Assembly (NCBI GenBank): GCA_012839745.1
Contig: DUMS01000037.1
Coordinates: forward strand, 1 to 63,805
Reading direction: 5' to 3'
DNA length: 63,805 nt
DNA from: Tissierellia bacterium
GTDB taxonomy: Bacteria > Bacillota > Clostridia > Tissierellales > Tepidimicrobiaceae
The notes beneath the pieces were generated by a model, which did not search any database, was not told where the DNA came from, and worked only from the letters and a program-made list of their open reading frames with translations. A program made the translations under genes and the position numbers. How positions within the stretch are numbered: position 1 is the first letter of the stretch; the number at the start of each line of letters is the position of its first letter. Shown here piece after piece: positions 29,909-38,672 of the stretch.

Positions 29909-31243
29909 ATGGAACTGAAGAAGATAGTAGATTCAAGGAATGTAATAGAGAGAGTAAAAAGAGGAAGCATTGCAGAAGAGATGAATATTGAGCCTGGAGA
30001 TATACTTTTGTCTATTAATGGAAATAAGGTTAAGGATATAATTGATTACAAATTCCTCATAACAGATGAGTATATAGAGGTGGAAGTTGAGAAGAAAAAT
30101 GGTGAAATATGGGTACTGGAAATTGAAAAGGAATTTGATGAGGACTTGGGCATTGAGTTTACCAATCCCTTAATAGACAGGGCAAAATCCTGCAGAAATA
30201 AATGCATATTCTGCTTTATAGATCAGCTGCCAAAGGGCATGAGGGAAACGCTGTATTTTAAGGATGATGATTCAAGGCTTTCATTTTTACAGGGGAATTT
30301 CATTACCCTTACAAATATGAGCGACGAGGAAATAGATAGAATTATCAGGTACAGGATAAGCCCCATCAACGTTTCAGTGCATACTACCAATCCGGAATTG
30401 AGAGTAAAAATGCTTAATAATAAAAATGCAGGGAAGCTTCTTTCCATTTTAAAAAGGTTTAAGGAGGCAGACCTGAAGGTAAACTGCCAGATTGTGCTGG
30501 TTAAAGGGATAAATGATGGACTGGAGCTTGAGAGGACCATAAATGACCTGTCAGGCCTCTATCCAAGCGTTGAAAGCGTTGCTGTGGTTCCAGTGGGCCT
30601 TACCAGGTATAGGGAAAACTTGTATAAGATTGACCCCTTTGACAAGGAATCCTCTAAGGAGGTTTTGGACTATATATTAAATAAGCAGAAAGAGCTTATG
30701 GACAAAATAGGCACCAGATTTGTATTTGCATCTGATGAGTTCTTTGTAATGGCAGGCTATCCCATACCTGATTTTGATGAATATGAAGGATTTCCTCAGA
30801 TTGAAAATGGTGTAGGCTTAATGAGGAATTTTGAATATGAAGTGGAAAAAGAGCTTAAGTATATAAATAACAAAATTGATTTAAACAAAAGCTATATAAT
30901 AGCCACAGGCACTTTAGCTTTTGATTTTATGTGCCGAATCAGGGATATGGTTTTAACTAGGTTTAATAATCTGAAACTTGAGGTAGTAGCTGTTGAAAAT
31001 GAATTTTTCGGCAAATTAATAACTGTATCAGGTCTTATCACTGGAAGGGATTTAATGAAGAAGCTTTCTGAGTACAAGGGATTTGATGGCGTAATAATCC
31101 CTAAATCCATGTTAAGAAGTGATACTGAGGTATTTTTGGATGACATTACAGTTTCTGATATAGAGAGAGAACTGAATATAAGAATAATACCTGCTGAAGT
31201 CTCAGGAAAAGGCTTAATCAATATTTTCAAGAGAGGTGAATAG
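29909..31243 (+). CDS. DUF512-family iron-sulfur protein with PDZ domain
   Basis: 444 residues from ATG 29909; the frame extends back to 29762 through repeat-like DNA without a ribosome site. N-terminal PDZ-like domain (SIAEEMNIEPGDILLSINGNKV), then a radical-SAM-like segment with CRNKCIFCFIDQLPKGMRETLYFKDDD (CxxxCxxC at about residues 94-101) and a C-terminal DUF512 domain (VVPVGLTRYR, PEVSGKG-like ending). The family is common in clostridia directly upstream of der. Biochemical function unknown. Confidence 0.85.
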   Translation: MELKKIVDSRNVIERVKRGSIAEEMNIEPGDILLSINGNKVKDIIDYKFLITDEYIEVEVEKKNGEIWVLEIEKEFDEDLGIEFTNPLIDRAKSCRNKCIFCFIDQLPKGMRETLYFKDDDSRLSFLQGNFITLTNMSDEEIDRIIRYRISPINVSVHTTNPELRVKMLNNKNAGKLLSILKRFKEADLKVNCQIVLVKGINDGLELERTINDLSGLYPSVESVAVVPVGLTRYRENLYKIDPFDKESSKEVLDYILNKQKELMDKIGTRFVFASDEFFVMAGYPIPDFDEYEGFPQIENGVGLMRNFEYEVEKELKYINNKIDLNKSYIIATGTLAFDFMCRIRDMVLTRFNNLKLEVVAVENEFFGKLITVSGLITGRDLMKKLSEYKGFDGVIIPKSMLRSDTEVFLDDITVSDIERELNIRIIPAEVSGKGLINIFKRGE

Positions 31244-31245
31244 AA

Positions 31246-32562
31246 ATGGATAGACCAGTTGTTTGCATTGTAGGTAGACCCAATGTAGGGAAATCCACTC
31301 TATTTAATAAGATAGTAGGCAAGAGAATTGCTATTACAGAGGATACACCAGGAGTAACAAGGGACAGAATATATTCAGAAGCTGAATGGTTAAACAGGCA
31401 TTTCACTATTATCGATACTGGAGGGCTTGAGCCTGACAGTGAGGATATTATTCCAATGAACATAAGACGCCAGGTTGAAATGGCTATTGATACAGCCCAT
31501 GTTATACTGTTTGTAGTGGATGGAGAAGAAGGCGTTACTGCAACAGACAGGGAAATTGCCAATATGTTGAGAAAGTCCAGCAAGGAAGTTATTTTGGTCT
31601 GCAATAAGCTGGATTCCAAGGAGACAAAGGAAAACCTGTTTGAATTCTACGAGCTGGGCCTTGGAAATCCCATGGCCATTTCTGCTGAACAGGGAATGGG
31701 AATTGGCGATTTGCTGGATGAGGTTATAAAGCATTTCCCGGAAAATACAAACACTGATGAGGATGAGGATTTAATAAGAATTGCATTAGTGGGAAAACCT
31801 AATGTTGGAAAATCTTCATTAGTAAATAGAATTATTGGAGAGGAAAGGGTTATAGTAACTGATATTCCCGGAACCACCAGGGATGCAATTGACACCTATT
31901 TTACCTATGGTGAAAACAGATATGTATTTATAGATACAGCAGGCTTAAGGAGGAAGAGAAGCATAGACGAAGGAGTAGAAAGGTACAGCGTTATTCGTAC
32001 ATTAAATGCTGTTGACAGGTCAGATTTATGCATTCTGGTCATTGATGGAACAACTGGAGTTACAGAACAGGATACAAAGATTGCAGGATATGCTCATAAC
32101 AATGGCAAAGGCCTAATTATTGCAGTGAATAAATGGGATATTGTAGAAAAGGATCAGAATACCTACAGGCGTATTGAAAGGGACATAAGGGAGAAGCTTG
32201 GCTTTGCTTCCTATGCACCCATAGTATTCATATCTGCCAAAACAGGAAGAAATTTAGATAAGCTATTCCAGCTTATTGAAACTGTAAGCAATAACAACAA
32301 TATGAGAATAAGCACCGGTGTACTGAATGATATAATAAATGAGGCAGTCCTTATGAATCAGCCACCTTCAGATAAGGGAGTGAAGCTGAAGATATTCTAT
32401 GGAACCCAGATAGGAGTAAAACCTCCAAAATTCCTGATATTTATCAACAAGAAGAAGCTTATGCACTTCTCATATCAGAGGTACCTGGAAAATCAGATAA
32501 GGCAGTATTTTGGATTTGAGGGAGTACCTATTGCCTTTGAATTCAAGGAAAGGGGTGAATAG
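31246..32562 (+). CDS. der: Ribosome biogenesis GTPase Der
   Basis: 438 residues with two GTPase domains: G1 motifs GRPNVGKSTLFN (about 9) and GKPNVGKSSLVN (about 183), DTGG and DTAG G3 motifs, NKLD and NKWD G4 motifs, then a KH-like domain. Acts in 50S subunit maturation. Three bases after the DUF512 gene and three before plsY, so one operon. Confidence 0.97.
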   Translation: MDRPVVCIVGRPNVGKSTLFNKIVGKRIAITEDTPGVTRDRIYSEAEWLNRHFTIIDTGGLEPDSEDIIPMNIRRQVEMAIDTAHVILFVVDGEEGVTATDREIANMLRKSSKEVILVCNKLDSKETKENLFEFYELGLGNPMAISAEQGMGIGDLLDEVIKHFPENTNTDEDEDLIRIALVGKPNVGKSSLVNRIIGEERVIVTDIPGTTRDAIDTYFTYGENRYVFIDTAGLRRKRSIDEGVERYSVIRTLNAVDRSDLCILVIDGTTGVTEQDTKIAGYAHNNGKGLIIAVNKWDIVEKDQNTYRRIERDIREKLGFASYAPIVFISAKTGRNLDKLFQLIETVSNNNNMRISTGVLNDIINEAVLMNQPPSDKGVKLKIFYGTQIGVKPPKFLIFINKKKLMHFSYQRYLENQIRQYFGFEGVPIAFEFKERGE

Positions 32563-32564
32563 CC

Positions 32565-33167
32565 TTGAAGCCGGTAATGGTAGCAATAATTGCCTACATA
32601 ATAGGAAGCTTTTCTTCCTCCTATGTACTGGGAAGGGTTCTGAAAAAAGCTGATATAAGGGATTATGGCAGTGGAAATGCAGGTGCTACCAATGCTGTAA
32701 GGGTTTTTGGAAAGAAAATCGGAGTGCTGGCATTTATACTGGATGTTTTAAAAGGTGTACTTGCTGTATATATAGGAAACAGATTACTTGGATATGATGG
32801 AAAGCTTATTGCAGGCTTTTTTGCAGTTGCAGGCCATAATTGGCCTGTGTTCCTGAAGTTTAAAGGAGGAAAGGGAATAGCAACATCTTTTGGAATACTG
32901 TTATCAATACACTGGCCTACAGCAGTTTCCATACTTATGGTATTCATTGCCGTTGCTGTCATAAGCAGGTATATATCCCTATCTTCCATAGCATCTGCAA
33001 TAGTTGCTCCTGTTGCTGTATTTATTGTAAAGAAACCCTTTGACATGAAATTTTTCATAATGACATTGTTATTGGCAATATTGGCTATATATAGGCATAG
33101 GGAAAACATAAAACGGCTTATGGAAGGGAAAGAATACCGGATTGGTGAAAAAGTTAAAAGGGGATGA
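32565..33167 (+). CDS. plsY: Glycerol-3-phosphate acyltransferase PlsY
   Basis: 200-residue integral membrane enzyme using acyl-phosphate. Motifs: YIIGSFSSSYVLGR, DIRDYGSGNAGATNAVRVFGKK, GHNWPVFLKFKGGKGIATSFG. TTG 32565 with AGGGGTGA six bases upstream. Next to gpsA, which provides its substrate. Confidence 0.96.
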   Translation: MKPVMVAIIAYIIGSFSSSYVLGRVLKKADIRDYGSGNAGATNAVRVFGKKIGVLAFILDVLKGVLAVYIGNRLLGYDGKLIAGFFAVAGHNWPVFLKFKGGKGIATSFGILLSIHWPTAVSILMVFIAVAVISRYISLSSIASAIVAPVAVFIVKKPFDMKFFIMTLLLAILAIYRHRENIKRLMEGKEYRIGEKVKRG

Positions 33168-33173
33168 TTTAAT

Positions 33174-34187
33174 ATGGTAAGAGTTGGTGTCATTGGAGGA
33201 GGCAGCTGGGGCACTGCATTGGCAATTTTATTAAGAAATAACAGCCATGATGTTAGTATGTGGTTAAGGGATGAAAGGCAGATTGAATCCATAAGGAAAA
33301 CTGGAGAGAATAAAAAATACCTTCCGGATATAAAGATTCCCAAGGACATTGTGATATCCAATGATATGGAGGAAGTAACCCATGACAGGGAGCTGTTTGT
33401 TCTTGCAGTACCAAGCCATGGTGTAAGACAGGTATTAAAGGAGCATAGGAACCTTTTTAAAAAGGACCAGGTACTTGTAAATGTTGCAAAGGGAATAGAA
33501 AATGATACATTAATGAGGATTTCCCAAATTGCTGGGGAAATACTTCCAGAGAACCCTTATGCAGTACTATCAGGGCCATCCCATGCAGAGGAAGTTGCAT
33601 TGAATATGCCTACTACTGTAGTTGCTGCTTCAAAGGATATGAATATTGCCGAGTATGTACAGGATGTATTTATGTCCCCGTATTTCAGGGTGTATACAAA
33701 TCCTGATGTAACAGGTGTGGAATTGGGAGGAGCCTTGAAGAATGTTATAGCCTTAGGTGCAGGAATATCAGACGGATTAGGCTATGGGGACAATACAAAG
33801 GCAGCCCTTATGACAAGAGGCATGACAGAAATAGCAAGGCTGGGAGAGAAAATGGGAGCCAATGTCATTACTTTTGCAGGGTTGGCAGGAATAGGCGACC
33901 TGGTGGTAACATGTACAAGCATGCATTCCAGAAATAGAAGGGCCGGAATACTTATTGGAAAGGGAATGAAAGTAGATGAGGTAATAAAGTCTGTAGGGAT
34001 GGTTGTAGAAGGGATTAAGACTACCAAGTCAGCATATGAGCTGGCCAGGAAATATGATGTTAGAATGCCTATTACAAAGGAGATATATGAAGTATTGTAT
34101 GAAGATAAGGATGTAAAGAATTCAGTGGTTAATCTTATGCTCAGGGACAAAAAACATGAGCTGGAGGATATAATTCAAAAATATTAA
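33174..34187 (+). CDS. gpsA: Glycerol-3-phosphate dehydrogenase [NAD(P)+]
   Basis: 337 residues. N-terminal Rossmann motif GVIGGGSWGTALA, LSGPSHAEEV, catalytic lysine region GVELGGALKNVIALGAGI, and RNRRAG. Makes sn-glycerol-3-phosphate for phospholipid synthesis, feeding PlsY. ATG 33174 behind AGGGGATG. Confidence 0.97.
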   Translation: MVRVGVIGGGSWGTALAILLRNNSHDVSMWLRDERQIESIRKTGENKKYLPDIKIPKDIVISNDMEEVTHDRELFVLAVPSHGVRQVLKEHRNLFKKDQVLVNVAKGIENDTLMRISQIAGEILPENPYAVLSGPSHAEEVALNMPTTVVAASKDMNIAEYVQDVFMSPYFRVYTNPDVTGVELGGALKNVIALGAGISDGLGYGDNTKAALMTRGMTEIARLGEKMGANVITFAGLAGIGDLVVTCTSMHSRNRRAGILIGKGMKVDEVIKSVGMVVEGIKTTKSAYELARKYDVRMPITKEIYEVLYEDKDVKNSVVNLMLRDKKHELEDIIQKY

Positions 34188-34212
34188 ATAGGGCTTTATA
34201 GCCCTATTTTAA
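34187..34212. terminator. Terminator shared by convergent genes
   Basis: AATAGGGCTTTATAGCCCTATTTTAA: AATAGGGCT / AGCCCTATT stem between gpsA and the minus-strand gene; A- and T-runs on both sides could serve both directions. Confidence 0.75.
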
Positions 34213-34442
34213 GTTGAGTATTCATTTACTACAGGTATTATGTGAAATCCGTCTTCACCAATGAAATTTATTATTAAATAAGTTTCATCATATATATTAT
34301 ATAATAGCCCGCCATTTTTTTCTGCAAAGTCCCTTATTTCGCTATATAATACCAAATCGTCATTTATGGTTTCATCCAGGGATTCGCCTATATAGTCCAA
34401 AAGAGCTACTATCTTCCTATCTATTATATCATTTGTAAACAT
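34209..34442 (-). CDS. Small acidic hypothetical protein
   Basis: 77 residues, ATG preceded by AAAGGAGG. No family recognised. The sequence alternates acidic helical (RKIVALLDYIGESLDETINDD) and beta-like (YDETYLIINFIGEDGFHIIP) segments; cytoplasmic, no cysteines. It lies between gpsA and spoIVA, so a sporulation link is possible but not shown. Confidence 0.6.
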   Translation of the reverse strand: MFTNDIIDRKIVALLDYIGESLDETINDDLVLYSEIRDFAEKNGGLLYNIYDETYLIINFIGEDGFHIIPVVNEYST

Positions 34443-34619
34443 TCTCTTACCTCCTTTTGCCTATGTTTACAATAAAAACTAATGTGATATATTTATACCC
34501 CCATTTTTGTTCTGTAAATTAAGTTCTATAAATTATAGCACAAGAATAATATTAATGTAAACATGAGTTCAAATGTTATATTTTATATGCCCAAAATCTA
34601 TCTAATTTTTGTCCAATTA

Positions 34620-34648
34620 TCATATTATGGGACTTGAAACATATATAT
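34620..34648 (+). promoter_or_regulatory. Sigma-E-like promoter of spoIVA
   Basis: TCATATT (34620-34626), a 13-base spacer, and CATATATAT (34640-34648). This fits the mother-cell sigma-E pattern (-35 with ATAT, -10 CATACAnT) and lies 46 bases before spoIVA, a classic sigma-E gene in Bacillus. Pattern match only. Confidence 0.6.
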
Positions 34649-34694
34649 ATAATGTTAAGTAATATCTTTATATGAAGGTAAAGGAGGGAAGCAG

Positions 34695-36173
34695 GTGGAG
34701 AATTTTGACATATACAAGGATATAGCTGAAAGAACGGATGGGGATATATATGCTGGTGTAGTGGGGCCCGTAAGGACAGGTAAGTCCACATTTATAAAAA
34801 GGTTTATGGAATTATTGGTTCTTCCAAATATCGAAAATAAATATAAAAGGGAAAGGGCAAAGGACGAATTGCCTTTAAGCGGTGCCGGAAAGACCATTAT
34901 GACTACTGAGCCTAAATTCGTGCCAAATGAAGCTGTAGAGTTAACCTTAAAGGATAATGTAAAATTCAAGGTCAGAATGGTGGATTGCGTTGGCTATCTG
35001 GTTAAGGGGGCCTTAGGCCATACAGAGGAAGATGTGCCTCGAATGGTATCTACACCATGGCATGAAAAGGATATACCATTTGAAGAGGCTGCTGAAATAG
35101 GAACAAGAAAGGTAATAACCGATCATTCCACCATTGGAATAGTAGTAACTACAGATGGTTCAATAACTGATATTGACAGGTCAAACTATATCAAGGCAGA
35201 AGAACGGGTTGTGTCAGAGCTTAAAGAGCTGAAAAAACCTTTTATAATTCTGTTAAATACAAAGCATCCAAATCTGGACAGTACCATTGCCTTAAGAGAA
35301 AGCCTTGAGGAAAAATATGGGGTGTCCGTACTTATTGTTGATTGCCTGAATATGGATATAGCAGATGTAGAGAGGATATTTGAAAAGCTGCTATTTGAGT
35401 TTCCAGTTAAGGAAATTACAATTAATTTGCCTGGCTGGATAGAAGGATTGCCTAGAAATCATAGGATAAAATCCAGCATTTTAAACTCTCTAAAGGAGTC
35501 AATTCAAAGAATACAAAAATTAAACGAGGTAGACGATTCCCTGAGGGCTTTGGCAGATTTGGATATTGTAAAGGAAGTTGACATTAAGGAAATAAAGCTT
35601 GGAGAAGGAGTTGTAAATGTAGATATAGTAGTTGACGATTACCTGTTCTACGAAGTATTGAACGAAATGACAGGATATACAATTGAAGGAGAATATCAGA
35701 TATTAGGATTGATAAATAGGCTTGCACAAATTAAAAAGGAATATGACAAAATAGAAAATGCATTAAGGCAGGCCAGGGAAACCGGATATGGGCTGGTTAG
35801 CCCAAGCATTGATGAAATGGAGCTGGCTGAACCTGAAATATACAGACAAGGCAATAAGTTTGGAGTTAAGCTCAAGGCAAAGGCACCCTCCCTTCACGTA
35901 ATGCGCTGCGATATAACAACTGAAGTATCTCCTCTCATTGGAACTGAAAAGCAAAGCGAAGAAATGGTGAAATACTTCTTAAGCGAGTTTGAAGAGGAGC
36001 CAGGCAAGATATGGCAGTCCAACTTATTTGGAAAATCCCTGTATGACCTTGTTAATGAGCAGCTTCAGGGGAAGCTGAACTCCATGCCGGATGATGCAAG
36101 AAACAAGATGAGAAAAGCGTTGGAGAGAATAATAAACAGCGGTAGCGGTGGAATGATATTCATAATCATTTAA
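34695..36173 (+). CDS. spoIVA: Stage IV sporulation protein A
   Basis: 492 residues, GTG start in GGAAGCAGGTG. Cytoskeletal ATPase that polymerises on the outer forespore membrane to form the coat basement layer. Walker A GPVRTGKSTFIKRFMELLVLP, the invariant MTTEPKFVPNEA, VDCVGY, TDGSITDI and LNTKHP are visible. The C-terminal anchoring part ends GGMIFIII. Length matches Bacillus SpoIVA (492). Confidence 0.97.
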   Translation: MENFDIYKDIAERTDGDIYAGVVGPVRTGKSTFIKRFMELLVLPNIENKYKRERAKDELPLSGAGKTIMTTEPKFVPNEAVELTLKDNVKFKVRMVDCVGYLVKGALGHTEEDVPRMVSTPWHEKDIPFEEAAEIGTRKVITDHSTIGIVVTTDGSITDIDRSNYIKAEERVVSELKELKKPFIILLNTKHPNLDSTIALRESLEEKYGVSVLIVDCLNMDIADVERIFEKLLFEFPVKEITINLPGWIEGLPRNHRIKSSILNSLKESIQRIQKLNEVDDSLRALADLDIVKEVDIKEIKLGEGVVNVDIVVDDYLFYEVLNEMTGYTIEGEYQILGLINRLAQIKKEYDKIENALRQARETGYGLVSPSIDEMELAEPEIYRQGNKFGVKLKAKAPSLHVMRCDITTEVSPLIGTEKQSEEMVKYFLSEFEEEPGKIWQSNLFGKSLYDLVNEQLQGKLNSMPDDARNKMRKALERIINSGSGGMIFIII

Positions 36174-36177
36174 TGAA

Positions 36178-36214
36178 ATAAACACGGTTTCTCAAAATGA
36201 AGAAACCGTGTTTT
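36178..36214. terminator. Terminator between spoIVA and the convergent gene
   Basis: AAACACGGTTTCT / AGAAACCGTGTTT perfect stem with a short loop and T-run; works for spoIVA and, read from the other strand, for the convergent gene. Confidence 0.87.
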
Positions 36215-36224
36215 CCAGCTGCTT

Positions 36225-37211
36225 TTATTCTTCTACTTCTTCTACTGTATCATTGTACTCAAAGGCATCCAGAGTTTCTTCAGTGCTGTCATCTTCCAGG
36301 GATAGGAAGTTTCTTCTCCTTGGTGGTTTATTTGACCCGCTTTCATCTATCTGTCTTGGGAACAGAGTTGGGAAAGTAGAACAAATTGGTGATACTATTG
36401 GTGATAATTCTGGGAATCCTGTAGATAGAACACATAGCTGTACTGGAACTATTATCTTCTTTTCGCATGCTATGCAGAGTGCTGTGATTAAGTTAGCCCT
36501 TACTTCACCTGTTTCAGGATTTATTGTTATGTCTCTTGAGATGCTGTTTGTTGCTAATCTTGTTTCACAGTTGATATTGCAGAATTCTGCAAATCTTGGC
36601 AGGAATGCTGCATCGTTTACTGATGGAATGCATAGCTCAAAGAAGTTGGTCAGTTCAACAGGATTAATTGGTACATTTGCTGTAAGAGTTATATTTCTTC
36701 TTCTTGTAGTCTGTACTACTACATCCATTTCTACTACTATATTTCCTGATATTCTTACTATCTGAGTTCCGAATATAGGAGTGCCTTTGCCTTCTTCATC
36801 ACATTCTGAGGTATCTGCATAGATCAGCTTTTCTGACCTTAATCCATCTGGTCCGATTACCTCTACAGGTTTACCCTTTCCATCCTTTACAAAGCTGCCT
36901 CCTGAAAGATGAGTTTCAGGGTCAATCATCAGATTTCTTGGGTCATTTATATTTTCTGGATTGAAGAATTTTCTGCACCTTATATCCACAACTCTTACTA
37001 TTCTTGCATTAGGGCCTAGGTTTGGTGAAAACCTTACATTGTTGCTATTGGTTAGAGCTTGTAGATTTACAAGAGTTGCATCGTATACCTTCTGAACAAA
37101 TATAGGTTCAGTCCTTACCTTTCTTAAAGTACCATCCCATTCACAGCCAGTGTTTGCCTCACAGCATCTATCTGTAATCCCTAAAGTTCCGTTTTCCAGG
37201 TTAGTGCTCAT
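36225..37211 (-). CDS. Cysteine-containing protein of unknown function, possibly spore-associated
   Basis: 328 residues from ATG 37211 (AAAGGGGGAAATTTA upstream). I do not recognise the family. The protein has no signal peptide, many beta-prone stretches, and scattered cysteines, several paired or clustered (RCCEANTGCEW at 14-24, CNINC, CIACEKK). It has an Arg/Lys patch (PPRRRNFLSLE) and a very acidic tail (DDSTEETLDAFEYNDTVEEVEE). The cysteines, lack of a signal and position opposite spoIVA suggest a spore-coat-type protein, as an inference only. Confidence 0.65.
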   Translation of the reverse strand: MSTNLENGTLGITDRCCEANTGCEWDGTLRKVRTEPIFVQKVYDATLVNLQALTNSNNVRFSPNLGPNARIVRVVDIRCRKFFNPENINDPRNLMIDPETHLSGGSFVKDGKGKPVEVIGPDGLRSEKLIYADTSECDEEGKGTPIFGTQIVRISGNIVVEMDVVVQTTRRRNITLTANVPINPVELTNFFELCIPSVNDAAFLPRFAEFCNINCETRLATNSISRDITINPETGEVRANLITALCIACEKKIIVPVQLCVLSTGFPELSPIVSPICSTFPTLFPRQIDESGSNKPPRRRNFLSLEDDSTEETLDAFEYNDTVEEVEE

Positions 37212-37359
37212 TAAATTTCCCCCTTTCAATAGATGTTATGTTTCCTTGTCTCAGTGCTATTATATTCTGTGCATAATTATCTTGTTACACATTAAAAATG
37301 GAATATTTAAGTATCCTGGATAATATATATTAAGTGAAATTCCTTTGGGTGGTGATTAA

Positions 37360-38442
37360 ATGGCCTATTATACAGACAAGGTATCTTTGGTTAGGGATTC
37401 AATGGGAAATATAGACCTTTTTAGACTTACAGAGGGGAATATTATCAGGTACCACTTTGACAGGAAGAGCATGAAAAATACTGAAGCACAAGTAGCAAAA
37501 GACATACATATGGAATATGATGTATATATTGACCGAAATGATATAATCTATCTTATCTATCAGGATAAGGCCATGGATTTAATATTTTCCATTATCAGGG
37601 ACGAAAAAATGGAAAGTGTAAAGCTTACAGAAGAGCCAATGCCCGAAATATACTATTTAAACATGCTGGTTATAGATGGAGTACCACATGTATTCTATTT
37701 TACACTGCTGTCAGGGAAGGAGAGAAAATACAGGATATATCATCATTATCTTGAAAAAGACAAATGGATTACACATATGGTAGACGATATAAAGGTAAGG
37801 GAACTGCTGAACCCCATGAGCATATTAAGAACAGATGGGGAGATACTATTATCTTACTATGATTACACTGATTCAGAGCATATATTCATTAAAAATTTCA
37901 ACCTGGAAAGCAAGACCTGGGAAGAGAGGACACAGCTTACTGACAATAGGCTAGATAAGCTTTACATTGACATGATATATAAGGAAAATAAGCTGCACCT
38001 TGTGTATTGTCAATATGAGGAGGGAAATCTGCAGGTTAGATATGAAAGATACAGATATGAAAAGGGCTTTGTAAATAAGGAAATAGAAGAGGAAATATCC
38101 AATTATGAAGGGCCTGAAAATCCCACACTTATATACTATGACAACAAATTATGGATAACATGGGTTGAGCTGGATAGGGTATTAAGCAGATACAGTGATG
38201 ATAATGGAGAAACATGGAGCCCTATTTACCTGTGGAAGGAATCAAGGAAAAGCAATATTGTAAGATACAAGTATTCCAGCATAGCTGAAGATGAAGGCAT
38301 CATATTAAACTATTCCTTTGGTAAGTTCAGCAAGGATTTAAGCTTTATAGGATTTGGACCTCTGGATAACATAGAGGTTGTACCTTTAAAAAAAAAGAGC
38401 CTGTTAAGGCTTCCCAGGGATTTGCCGAGGATAAAGATATGA
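37360..38442 (+). CDS. Predicted beta-propeller-like protein
   Basis: 360 residues, no signal peptide. Repeating beta-strand units are spaced about 45-50 residues, with segments such as DRNDIIYLIYQDKA, DGVPHVFYFTLLSG, DGEILLSYYDYTDS, ENKLHLVYCQYEEG, DNKLWITWVELD and the Asp-box-like YSDDNGETWSPI. This is the pattern of BNR/sialidase-type propellers without enzyme motifs. It ends in a basic tail (KKKSLLRLPRDLPRIKI) and overlaps the next start by four bases (ATGA), so the two products are probably partners. Confidence 0.65.
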   Translation: MAYYTDKVSLVRDSMGNIDLFRLTEGNIIRYHFDRKSMKNTEAQVAKDIHMEYDVYIDRNDIIYLIYQDKAMDLIFSIIRDEKMESVKLTEEPMPEIYYLNMLVIDGVPHVFYFTLLSGKERKYRIYHHYLEKDKWITHMVDDIKVRELLNPMSILRTDGEILLSYYDYTDSEHIFIKNFNLESKTWEERTQLTDNRLDKLYIDMIYKENKLHLVYCQYEEGNLQVRYERYRYEKGFVNKEIEEEISNYEGPENPTLIYYDNKLWITWVELDRVLSRYSDDNGETWSPIYLWKESRKSNIVRYKYSSIAEDEGIILNYSFGKFSKDLSFIGFGPLDNIEVVPLKKKSLLRLPRDLPRIKI

Positions 38443-38642
38443 TTGAGGATATTATAATGGAACTGGAAAAAATACATGAATCCATAGATAAATTAAACAA
38501 TAGGATAGAAAAACTTGAGGAAAGGCTTAAGAATGGAGAGGAGTCAAAAGCAATTGATGTTATCAATGAAAGGCTGGATGACATAGAGGAATACCTTACA
38601 TTCAGGAGCAGAGGGTTCTTCAGAAGGTTTATAGGAAAATAG
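38439..38642 (+). CDS. Small coiled-coil protein coupled to the propeller-like gene
   Basis: 67 residues. Residues about 5-52 form a heptad coiled coil (ELEKIHESIDKLNNRIEKLEE, then INERLDDIEEYLT), followed by a basic/aromatic tail FRSRGFFRRFIGK that could touch membrane or nucleic acid. Start overlaps the upstream stop by four bases, indicating translational coupling. Confidence 0.65.
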   Translation: MIEDIIMELEKIHESIDKLNNRIEKLEERLKNGEESKAIDVINERLDDIEEYLTFRSRGFFRRFIGK

Positions 38643-38672
38643 ATGTTACTTGATGTAACATCTATTATAATT
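38641..38672. terminator. Bidirectional terminator
   Basis: AGATGTTAC / GTAACATCT with loop TTGAT and a following T/A-rich tract, between the convergent coiled-coil gene and asparaginase gene. Confidence 0.82.

Noticed and set aside
32663-33361. 232-codon open frame antisense to plsY and gpsA
   Set aside because: Crosses a gene junction, no ribosome site, composition is the mirror of the membrane protein.
36208-36765. 185-codon plus-strand frame opposite the cysteine-containing gene
   Set aside because: Minus-strand frame is longer with a strong ribosome site and a shared terminator; this one is a Ser-rich shadow.
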